From the NCBI RefSeq assembly GCF_010183535.1, contig NC_071329.1, positions 3,410,001 to 3,474,000 on the forward strand: a stretch of 64,000 nt of DNA. The letters are read 5' to 3'. A program made the position numbers and the translations under genes. Of this stretch, positions 37,130-46,862 are shown piece after piece (the first letter of the stretch is position 1; every line of letters begins with the position of its first letter). The notes under the pieces were generated by a model. The model had not been told where the DNA came from and did not search any database. It saw only the letters and a program-made list of their open reading frames with translations. The DNA comes from Caenorhabditis remanei (taxonomy: Eukaryota > Nematoda > Chromadorea > Rhabditida > Rhabditidae).

Positions 37130-38830
37130 TGACAACTTTTTGATATCTCACGATCCTACCATGGTGAGAGACGCAGAGAAACTAGAGTGTCGGACTGTCT
37201 GCGCCCCCCCCCCCCCGCCGCCGCTTCAACTTCTAACGCTTATATCTCTTCAGGTTCATTTTCTATTAAAAAGTTGTAAACTACTAGAAAATGTAAAATT
37301 TTATGCTCTATAATTTAGCAGTTTAAAAACGTTTGATATCTTTTATTTTCCCAGAGATAACTGCGTTTTACTGTCGCCAGGTGGGAAAGGGGAGAGTGAG
37401 AGAGTTGATGGCGCAGACTGTCTCTACACTCTAGCTTCTCTGCGTCGTTTGATAGTGGTGCTGTGAGAAATATCAAGCTAGACTTTTACAGAAACAGTAT
37501 TAGCCTTACGCTTAAATTTCTACCACAGGAATAGGAACACTGAAAATCAGAATAGGAAAAACTTTGCAAACCAACTGCCCCGCAACAGATGGTAGGTTAG
37601 AATAACCCTCCCCTTCTTAACTGAAACTGAACTAGGCCTACTGTAGCAGCCAATGGCTACAAAACACAATTCAACACGGAACGTGAGTTCTTATTGTTGA
37701 ATTCGCAACAAAATAAAGTTCATGTGAACCAGTAAATACCAAAAGGTGACAGATTACCGGAAGATTATGACACCGAGAGGATGAAATGTAAATAAAAAAG
37801 TTTTGGCAAATCACGTTCCAATAAAAAAAAGTTGAATTGTTTTGACCACTGAAAAAAATTGCCGTCCCTTTGTTTTGGCAACTTTTAGTGATGGGGAAAT
37901 GATAGGGGGAAGACGGAAATTAGAAATGAAGTGTGTTTCTTTGAGAAGCTGCTGTCTGTGGCTGGAACTGGTTTAGGGGGGGGGGGGGGGGTAGTGGGCA
38001 ATAAGAAAGGTGTGGTTTCGAGACTTTGGAGGAGGTGGAACGGGCGCGGAGAGACGCAGAGAAGCTAGAGTGTCTGACAGTCTGCGCTCTCCTCTTAACT
38101 TCTAACCCTTGTATTTCTGTAACGTGAAGTGCTATCAAAAAGGTGTCAACTAGTAAAATGTGTGAAATTTTATGATCTATAACTTTGCAGTTTAACATTT
38201 TTAGACATCACTGACAATCGTTGAGATAACTGCGTTTTACTGTCGACAGGTGGAAAGGTGAGTTCTCTGCGTCTCTCTAGATGGGGCTCAACTTCAAACG
38301 CTTATAACTTTGTAGGGTTAAGCGTTATCAAAAAGTTGTCGACTACAAAAATGTGTAAAATTTCACGCTTATCATTTCTACAATTTAAAATTTGTCAATA
38401 GCTCTAACCATAATTGAGATAACCAGCTTTGAATGTAGTCAGGCAAGAGAGAGTGCGCAGACTGTCAGACGCTCTCGCTTCACTGCGTCTTCTCTCCTGC
38501 TGGTTCACTAATGTATTTTTTTAAATTTAGAGAAAAACAACACATTTTCAGAGAAAGAGAGACGCAGAAAAGCTAGAGTATCTGTCTGCCAGTCTGCGCT
38601 CTCTCACTCTCTCACTTCCCTCTATAAGGCACGTTATCTCTGCGAAAATAAGAGATATCAAAATTTTATAAATTGGTAAATTATAGAGCATAAAATTTCA
38701 CACATTTTTTTAGTTGACAATTTTTAGATAGAAAATGAACCTGCAGAGATATAAGCGTTTGAAGTTGAGGGGAGAGTGCAGGCAGTCAGACACTCTAGCT
38801 TCTCTGCGTCTCTCATAATTTTAACAGGTC
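37130..38830. repeat. GACGCAGAG-family cluster
   Basis: At least seven GACGCAGAGAAGCTAGAG units in alternating orientation (near 37165, 37430, 38045, 38270, 38470, 38570, 38800), with companions CAGAGATAACTGCGTTTTAC and TTTTATG(C/A)TCTATAA. C and G homopolymer tracts lie near 37205-37217 and 37977-37990. Confidence 0.65.
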
Positions 38831-39163
38831 ATATCTCGGCAGGATCAAGAGATATGAAAAAGTGGTCAACTACAAAAATGAAGAACATGATTTTTTCTAT
38901 AACATATCAAAAATCTGGAGCGATGTGATAAAGTTGTGGACCGGGGACGGCATCACCAAGTTTGGGGCATTTTTTATTAGCCACTGCGAGAGAAAAGGTG
39001 TGGTTCTCAGGGAAATTTTTTAGAAGAAATTGTTTCTGATTGATATATAATGCATCGATATGACAAGACACAAAGACAGAAAATTCACAGATCAGAATTT
39101 TTTTCGAAATATGCGCGGAGAGGGGGGGGGGGACCGTCCGAAAAGGAGTACGTACATCCGTTT

Positions 39164-39210
39164 GCATCATAGGTCACGTGGCCATTGGTACCGCCCGTCT
39201 GTATCTAAAA
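39164..39210 (-). CDS. Candidate exon on the neprilysin strand
   Basis: Between a TTTTTTAG acceptor and a GTACGT donor the minus strand reads IQTGGTNGHVTYDANG in phase 0. That phase fits the GTGAGT donor of the candidate exon at 40771-40872. It may be an upstream coding exon of a long neprilysin isoform, or part of a separate gene. Its outgoing phase does not fit the 27459-27578 exon directly, so another exon would be needed. Confidence 0.35.
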
Positions 39211-39829
39211 AATGACGTCATCAAAAAAAATATGAAGACGTTACGGCGCGTTTAGAAGAAAATGATAAGGAGGGATGATTGATAGGACCATATCGTCAAT
39301 AGATATTAATAGAGAAGAAAAAACAGAAGGCAGAGAAAGGGAAAGAAGGAACTTGGCACGGTGCCAGGAAGTTCCAATGGAGCGCGATTGCTGGCCACCG
39401 ATTCCTTTTATAGTTACCCCGTGTCCACCCCCTCACTATCCCCCTATAATCATAGCCAATTTCATATTTTTCTACATATTTTCTATTTTTGCCTCTCCCC
39501 CTACCAACACCACGCCTTATGTTCTACTTTCTAGTAGTAGAAATACCGTTAGAGGGATGACGTGGCGCTGGTGACGACAAATATATAATAACCTTGAAAT
39601 CATAGTCAGCAAGAAGACCACACTTGAGATTTTGTGTATATTTTTTGTTTGCAGGAAGACAAAAAGAAGACAATAAGGAAGGAAGTGTTGCAAAAACACG
39701 GACAGGATTTGGCGACTTGGGGAGAAGGGAAGCGCGCTCTATTGTGCAAGATCACTCCAGCTTTTTAATATGTTATAGAACAAGTCTTGATCTCCATTTT
39801 TGTAGTTGACCACTTTTTGATATCTCAAA

Positions 39830-40640
39830 TCCCTGAAGAGATATATGCTTGCAAACTTGAAGCCTGCGTCTCTCTCTCCCTCTTGCATGACTACATTCGA
39901 AGCTGGTTATCTCAATTATGGTTAGAGCTATTGACAAATTTAAAATTGTAAAAATTATAAGCGTGAAATTTTACACATTTTTGTAGTCGACAACTTTTTG
40001 ATAACGCTTAACCCTACAAAGCTATAAGCGTTTGAAGTTGAGCCCCGTCTAGAGAGACGCAGAGAAGTTAGAGTGTTTGACTGTCTGCGTCTCTAGTTTT
40101 TGATACTGGTTAGGACTGACGGATACACAAGGATTCATACATAGCTATTTAATTTAGTCACCTAGTTCACGTTTTTAATTTTTTGTTCCCAATTGAGAGA
40201 TTTGCTTCCAGTAACCCTGGATGAATTCCATCATTTTTCTCAATTCTATAAAGCAAATTTCGATCTGACTTTTTGCAGTAGTGGACAACGTTTTGATATC
40301 TTCCCCATCCCGCCGAAATATACACTGTGAGAGACGCAGAGAAGCTAGAGTGTCTGACTGTCTGCGCCTCCCCCCCTCCCCCACCCACTTCAACTTCTAA
40401 CGCTTATATCTCTCCAGGTTCATTATTTATTAGAAAATCAACAACTAGAAAAATGTGTAGAATTTTATGCTCTATAACTTAACAATTTAAAAAATTTCGA
40501 CATCTTTCATTTTCGCAGAGATAACTGCGTTTTACTGTAGCCAGGTGGAAAGGAGAGAGTGAGGGAGCGCAGACAGTCAGACACTCTAGCTTCTCTGCGT
40601 CTCTTGATGGTGGGAAACTTCTTGAGTTGATAACTAGGCC
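39830..40640. repeat. GACGCAGAG-family cluster, proximal part
   Basis: Units near 40055, 40330 and 40580, and a half unit near 39862. They lie between the candidate exons at 39.2 and 40.8 kb. Confidence 0.6.
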
Positions 40641-40770
40641 GCAGTTAATAAATATTTGTTTTAACAAACCAATATTTTGAATTTTTGCTGAATTTTAACC
40701 GATTTTAAAATTTAAGTTTTTTTTTTAAATTTAAAATTTTTAATTCTCAAAAAAGCGTTAAAAACTCACC

Positions 40771-40872
40771 ATAATCTTTGTAATATCCGCATCCGTAACA
40801 GAATTCCGTCGACTGATCGCATCTGCTTCGCCACCGCCACTGCAACGCCGCCTTTTCTTGCAACGGCTCGTC
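40771..40872 (-). CDS. Candidate exon with basic, RRNS-containing peptide
   Basis: Flanked by a TTTTCCAG acceptor and a strong GTGAGT donor, this 102-nt stretch is open in phase 0 and reads TSRCKKRRRCSGGG then EADAISRRNSVTDADITKIM. RRNS is a typical basophilic kinase site. A second frame is also open, reading a Cys-rich peptide, but does not continue into the next candidate exon. The good splice sites make this the best supported of the upstream candidates. Its parent gene is unknown; a long N-terminal tail of the neprilysin is one option. Confidence 0.45.
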
Positions 40873-41529
40873 TGGAAAATTAAAAAATTTAAAAAAAAAC
40901 ACAATTATTTTAAAAAAACAAGATGGTACTTTATGTTCCATTAAAAAATATTTTTGAAAATTCTGAAATTAAGTACCAAAATTTCAGATCATAAACACCA
41001 CTGCTGGACCAAAGTCCATCCTGGGATCAGCTGGATTACCGGGACCAGAAAACTTCTAAGAACTAAAATCTGACAGGGAAAAATGAAAAAGGACTTGAAA
41101 ACATTCTAGAATAGGACAAATAATAATTTCAGATGACAGAATTTCAAAAAAAGAATATAATCATCCATTAGTCATCAATTTCCACGCAATAAATGTTAAT
41201 TTCGTGTCAAACCTTTACAAAGGGAAAGAAGTTAACAAGAGGGAATTGCAGAAATAGAAAATAACACAGAGGCCCTGAGTACGTCCCCCTTGGTTAACGA
41301 ATTCGGGGTACTGTACTTTTAAAACGGTATAACTAAACACCTAGTGGATTTAGAAAAATGCGGTCAACTAAAAAAGTAATTTCCGTCAAATTTTCTATAT
41401 TTTTGTAGTTGACAACTTTTTTATAGCTTAACAGGCTTAGGAGATACATTGCGTTATAAAAAAAATAAACATTCATGTTTATCCATGAAGCCTAGAAAAC
41501 CGATGGAAAAATTTAGGCCAGCATTTATT

Positions 41530-41777
41530 TTTTGAAAAATCCCATAGTCCATAGTTGTTAATAGTCCGGGCAAATTGGCGCGAAAGTCAAAATTTCAAAT
41601 TTTTTCAATTTTTTTGAAAATGTTTGAATTTTTTCGCGAAAAAGTCAAATTTTCGACTATCATTCAGAATTAGAAGAAATTCTGAAAAATAGTTCACATT
41701 TTTGATGAAAAATTGAAACATTTCAAAAAAATTTGGAAAAAAGGTCATTTTTTGAAGCCGGACCTTGACAGCTATGC
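41530..41777. repeat. Element with CATAGTTGTTAA and TTGACAGCTATG ends
   Basis: Begins near CCATAGTTGTTAATAGTCC and ends CCTTGACAGCTATGCC. The AT-rich centre contains CGCGAAAGTCAAA and inverse TTTTCGCGAAAAAGTCAAA. A half copy is at 4850-5110. Confidence 0.45.
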
Positions 41778-42403
41778 CACAGCCTAATTTTTTGAAGAAT
41801 TATTTTACAAACGCTCAAAAACGTATTTTTCAAAAAATTAGTGATGAAATGTTTGGGCGGTCGTGCAAAAAGCTCGGCCACCAAAATTCTCCTTTTTTTT
41901 CATTTTTCGTGAAAAAACTGGATAAAATCACCAAATATTGTCCGAAAAATTGTATTTTCCGATTTTTTCAAAACGGCGCAATTCCTGTTCTCTTCTGACT
42001 CAAAAAGAGCTTTGGTGGAAGAATTTTTCCGAGTGGCCGTGTAGTCCTCTCGGACAAGATTTTTTCTCAATTTCTTGCCTTGACCGAGAGGACTACACGG
42101 CAGCGCGGAAAAACTCTTCCATCAAATCTCATTTTGAGTCAGAAGAGAACGGGAACTGAGGCGTTGAGAGTGATTTTAAGGCATAATCGTCTATAATTAA
42201 AGTTTCTTACAGAACTTTCTGTAGTATCAGAATCTGAAATATAAAAATATGACTTGGAAAAAGTGGGCGGAGCCAAGTGGTAAAGTGCGGCACAGTTAGC
42301 TGGACAAGTTTTTGCAAAAAATAGGCCTTTTCAGGATTTTTTTCAAAATTAAAATTTTAAAGGTTCTAAATATTTCCAGCACACAGAGAAAAAAGGCACT
42401 AAG

Positions 42404-42540
42404 CGGGGCCCTCTCAAAGTGTTGTTGAGTCTTCTTATCGAGTGACACCCCAGGGACAGTTCCATCATTCGTGTCGATTGGCGGGGAGGGTGGTGTGGGC
42501 ACCCTTGGTAACTTCTTTTTTTTTGTGTCACTCTTCTAAG
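42404..42540 (-). CDS. Candidate Pro/Lys-rich exon
   Basis: After a TTTTTTCTTAG acceptor the minus strand is open from KSDTKKKKLPRVPTPPSPP through DGTVPGVSLDKKTQQHFER. The sequence looks like a disordered cytosolic tail. The 3' boundary is unclear because only weak GT sites (GTGCTG near 42394, GTGTCA) are in phase with the exon at 40771-40872. The end given is approximate. Confidence 0.3.
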
Positions 42541-43109
42541 AAAAAATGTGAGTGTGAGTGAGATAAAAAGGAAATGAGGATGGGAGCAGTTCCGGGTGCA
42601 TTTCTTTCTTTTTTTTTGATTGACGTCGAGTGGTTAGGACATATCAGATATGATGATAGGGTGGGGTGGGAGGAGAAGATAAATGGATTAAGATGTTAAG
42701 GGAAAACATGAACTGACAGGAAACATTTCCAGGTCAATCGCTGAAAAAAATGACATGATTTGAAAAAAAAAAGATTGACCGATGATCGGAAGTGGGAATA
42801 AGGGTCTAAAAATCAGTGGAGAATGAAAAAATTGCAAAAAAAACGTTGGTGGCCTAGGAAATCAGAAAAGTGGGAAGCTAGGCCATGCTTCAAAATGTGT
42901 AGAAAAATATGGACATTCTTATGATTATACTCAAAAACCCTTTTCAAACCGCGAATTTTTCACCCGAAGCATTTTATTTTTGCTTCGCGATGGAAGAACT
43001 TTCCATGGCCTAGAAACACAAAGCAAAAAAGTTCGGCCAGCACAGTTTTTGAGCATTTTCGGGTAGAAAATTCGCGGCTTGCGGATTTTTTCAAGGTTGA
43101 AGACTACCC

Positions 43110-44240
43110 AACTTTGAACACCTGTAACTCAGCTAAGAATAATTACACTCGCTTAAAATTATATTTTTTGAAGAGTCCAGGTCCTGACCTCCATTTTCTT
43201 AATTAACGTCTTTTTTGTACGGGCGGTCCCTAGCGAGTAATAGTTTGCTGAAGGTATCAATGGTAAGCGCGCTTTGCCGCTCTCAGTAATGTCATCGCTC
43301 TTCGGTGTACTGTAACTGCCTTGGGACCGCCCGTACAAAAAAGTTGTCAACTACAAAAATGAAGCCCTAGGCCAGTTCTACAACTTTAATTAGCAATTAA
43401 GTTTATATAACAATCAGGAAAACGGTATAACTCCGGGGAAAAACTGTCGGTGGCCTAGGAACACGAAAACAAAAAATTTCGGCCACCAGCAGTGACCAAT
43501 TTCGACCTTGCGTAGTTTTTCAGGGTTTTTTGAGTATTATCATAGGAATGTCTATATTTTTTCTGCAAATTTTAAAATATGTTCTCAATTTCCCTAAATC
43601 CCCCTTTAAACTGTCCACCTGGACTAGAATTTTCAGCTTTTTGGTTTTCTAGGTCACAGTAATAGTATCTTATGCTTATTATTGTGTAAACTATTCGAAA
43701 CACTTGGATAACAGATTTTCCACAACCGAAATTTCTGAAAAACTTCGATACCCTGAAAATCTCAATTCTTGTTTTAGTAGTAAAATAGAAAGTTTTATGC
43801 ACAAAATCAATTTAAGTGATAAAAATGAGATTTTCGATTAAAAACGCTGAATTTTTCGAAAATCTCAAAACTATGTTAAAAGTATGCGAGGGGACTAGTA
43901 TCGCATGATAGAAAAATATATAAAAACAATTAGAAGTACCTAACTTTGAACCCCTGTAACTCTGCCAAGAAAAGTCTCAACGGTATGAAATTACATTATT
44001 TGAATAACCCTAGTCTAGACCTTCAATTTTGTAGTTGGCCATATTTTTGTACGTGGCCTCCCTACTGAGTTATAGCCTGTTGTAAGTACCCATGGTAAGC
44101 GCGCTCTGCCGCACTCAGTTACGTCGCCTCTATTACGGTGTACTGTAACTCCCTAAGGACCGTCCGTACAAAAAAATGGTCAACTGCAAAAATAGAGATC
44201 TGGGTTTTTTTCTACAAAATCCATTAAAAATCAATAATTT
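43110..44240. repeat. Two hairpin repeats of the GTACGGGCGGTCCCTA family
   Basis: Units at about 43110-43390 and 43921-44240 have arms with AACTTTGAACnCCTGTAACTC and TTTTTGTACG, and a centre with GGTAAGCGCGCT. Relatives are at 54110-54260 and 54540-54890. Confidence 0.6.
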
Positions 44241-44944
44241 AGAACTAATCCTAGCGACGTTACATTTTGTCAAAGGTATACGATTTTGAGATTTCGAAAA
44301 AAGTCCAATTTTTCATTTTCACAATTTCCAGCTATTTAAAAAGTGACGTGTCAAGAAAAAAAATAAAAAAAATAAGACTATAGCCTACTTTTCAGAGGAA
44401 AAAAAAATGAGGGATGAGGTGGCAGTGAGCAAATAAAAACTTATTGAAAAAAGTGGGAGGATTGAGAATTCTGTTAGGATGGCCTAGCTTTTTATAGTGT
44501 GGGGAAGTTCGGCCACGGAGACATTTTCGGAGATTTGACGGACCGAAGAACGATTAGTCTAGACAAAAGCGCGCTCATAAGAATAAAAAAATAAAAATAA
44601 ATGTCTCTCCTCTAAGATTGAAACGAAAAGAGCAGAAAAATGGGAAAAATGTCTGCTCATGACAATCGGAAGCGAAATATTAATTTCTTTTTGTTTCATC
44701 CCCCCCCCCCCCCTCCTCTGTTTGTACACCTGTATGTGTGTCTGTGCTAGAAAGTTCTGGAATGGCGAGGAAAGGAGAAAAAAGTTGCGAAGACAAATTA
44801 AACGACGGAAGAAGTAAAGGAAGGAAGAGTGTGAGCGCAGTAGTGGACAACAATTAAGGTTGAGAGCCATGATCAGTGAGACGGCGATTAGCAATTAGCG
44901 GGAGATGTGACGGGGGCGGGTTTTTGAAGAAACAAAAATGGAAT

Positions 44945-45016
44945 GGGCCGAACCGGGGATTGAACCCGGGACCTCTCGCACCCAAAGCGAGAATCATACC
45001 ACTAGACCATTCGGCC
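44945..45016 (-). tRNA. tRNA-Pro (UGG), copy 1
   Basis: A 72-nt cloverleaf with intact acceptor stem (GGCCGAA / TTCGGCC, discriminator C), D arm, anticodon stem CTCGC/GCGAG around loop TTTGGGT (anticodon TGG) and T arm with GGTTCAATCC. No intron. It faces away from copy 2 about 108 bp away. Confidence 0.93.
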
Positions 45017-45124
45017 GCGGTGAAAACAGCTGTTAGGTGGTGTACAGAAGCGCGCGCCCCCACCTGTTTACTCTCTTTTGGGAAGCGCGTCTTCCTGTAC
45101 GCCCAGTGATCCTATAAAATTTGC

Positions 45125-45196
45125 GGCCGAATGGTCTAGTGGTATGATTCTCGCTTTGGGTGCGAGAGGTCCCGGGTTCAATCCCCGGTTCGGCCC
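45125..45196 (+). tRNA. tRNA-Pro (UGG), copy 2
   Basis: Identical in sequence to copy 1, in the opposite orientation, with an intact acceptor stem and TGG anticodon. A T-rich tract (termination signal for RNA polymerase III) follows directly. Confidence 0.93.
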
Positions 45197-45239
45197 ATTC
45201 TTTTTTTCTTTTTTTGTCATAAGGTTTAGACCTCAAGGA

Positions 45240-46286
45240 CCACTTCCTCATAGAAAATAATATAATAAGTTGTCAAGTCAAGCAAAAAACAAATCGTGTA
45301 GGCGGCGCCGTTCCCTTTGTCTATCTCCGTCCCCAACCTTTTCACGTCATCCAAACAAATAAATGGGAAATAAATGAACGGAGCTCATTTCCATTTAGTA
45401 GCCGAGAGCAAGAGAGGGTGGAACTGGAAATTTCCCAAAAGTGACACAGAGGGGACACGTGAGCTACTCTTGATCTTCTTTTTTTCAAACTTTTTGACCT
45501 ACGTCATTTGATGTCAAGCAGCAGAAGGAATATTCTGAAAATCTAGTGATGGGTGAACTGATTATGGTAGCAGTGGTGCGGAACACGTGGTGTTGTGATC
45601 TTTTGGAAAATGATGATGTCAAAGGCTACGGTAAGCATGATGGCCTAGAAAAAAGTCAGGCCATGTAAAATTCCAGACCCTATAATTTGGTACGGTGTGG
45701 TTCAAACTTTATAAAAGTTAGACAGAAATTATCAGCTTGAAATTCCACTACTAACCACATTTTAGTTTGGTGGCCTAGAAATCCAAAACTAGGCCACCAA
45801 TTATTGAAAACTAAAAACTCCCATAACTTTTCGATTTTTCACTCAATTTTTCACAATTTTGGATGGAAAAAATAAGCGGAAAATTCTACACATTTTTAGG
45901 TCAACCAAATTTTCTATACCTTACCTGTACCCCATCCTCAATTACAGTAAGCCTAGACATAATAAACTCTTTCCAAGTCATAATTTCTTCACTATATGAA
46001 TCAGTTATTCTGTTTCAGCTCAACCCTCTTCTAGCCCCGCCCCCTTTTTTTTAATCCCCTCTTCTCCTACTACGACATCGTTTTGAAGGCTACACAAATC
46101 TCAAAAACAAGAACGGATTACCGCTTGATGTTTCCCTTAAAACAATGAGAAACGTCATGTTAATGGGAGGATTAAGCAGTACATTACATTACTTATCATG
46201 TTACAAATCAGAAAAACTCAGAATAACATAAAGATTATGCTCAGGGGAGGCTAGAAAGTAGTTACAAAAAAGGAAAAAAATGATTT
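45240..46286. other. Intergenic between tRNA pair and clpp-1, no gene seen
   Basis: AT-rich sequence with scattered GGCCTAGAAA words. No convincing exon was found on either strand. Confidence 0.4.
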
Positions 46287-46361
46287 GACAGGGTGAAGAA
46301 TCGAACCCCGGACCACGCGGGTGTGGGGCAAAACGGCCACCGCCTGCGCCACTCGACCGCA
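46287..46361 (-). pseudogene. tRNA-like sequence without a working cloverleaf
   Basis: Reading on minus, a good A box (TGGCGCAGGCGGT) and B box (GGTTCGATTC) lie at tRNA-like spacing. The putative acceptor strands do not pair and no clean anticodon stem can be drawn. It is probably a decayed tRNA or a tRNA-derived repeat. I assign no amino acid. Confidence 0.45.
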
Positions 46362-46522
46362 CTGCTAACATAAGGTGAAGGGCGGTAATAAAAGTGTGGC
46401 GCGCGCGGAAAAACAAAAAAAACAACAGTAAACAAGGGACCATCAAATTGCTTTTCTTTTTTTAATCAGGATCCACCGAGATGTCAAGCTCCGCCCCTCT
46501 CAATTAGCAACATGACAAATTA

Positions 46523-46547
46523 CACGTGTGACGTCATCACACACGTG
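46523..46547. promoter_or_regulatory. CRE flanked by two E-boxes
   Basis: A perfect TGACGTCA (46529-46536) lies between two CACGTG words (46523-46528 and 46542-46547), with another CACGTGAG-type or TGACGT site nearby (about 46573). These are consensus sites for CREB/ATF-type bZIP and bHLH factors. Its target gene is unclear: it is 3' of clpp-1 and could serve transcription towards the minus-strand exons at 39-42 kb. Confidence 0.4.
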
Positions 46548-46862
46548 TCACATTCTTGCTCCGGGAGCCAAATGACGTAACTGATAAAACGCGAGAAGTG
46601 GGATATCGGTGGAGAGAGTTCAGAGATATCGACGTGGTTGGGGTTGCAAAAGCAAAATATATCACGTATTGAGAACACCAGCGACCTGGTTTTCGAGTTT
46701 TTTAACTAGAGATTTTTGAAGAAAAAAATTTAAAAATTTGAGCTGAAAAAAATAGAAATGAACAGTTTTTTTAGAAAAGAGGGAGAAATGCATTTTTACA
46801 ATATGATAAACCCAACGATTTCGACTAAAACCATAATTATGCACTAGAAATTCTTCAGAAAA

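Noticed and set aside
39275..39574. 99-codon plus-strand open frame
   Set aside because: Low-complexity composition (charged then Pro-rich), no splice sites and no recognisable domain. It overlaps no supported transcript.
44559..44894. 111-codon minus-strand open frame with hydrophobic stretch
   Set aside because: Contains a translated C/G homopolymer and phenylalanine-rich low complexity; no supporting signals.
45033..45260. Open frames with [19 protein letters not shown] or its antisense
   Set aside because: Read-through of tRNA-Pro sequence; the same peptide appears at 48.4-48.6 kb for the same reason.
46008..46020. CTGTTTCA, the core of the Caenorhabditis piRNA promoter motif
   Set aside because: It is a single occurrence without a clear downstream start signature, and it could equally be a splice-like TTTCAG. 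Not enough to call a piRNA gene.
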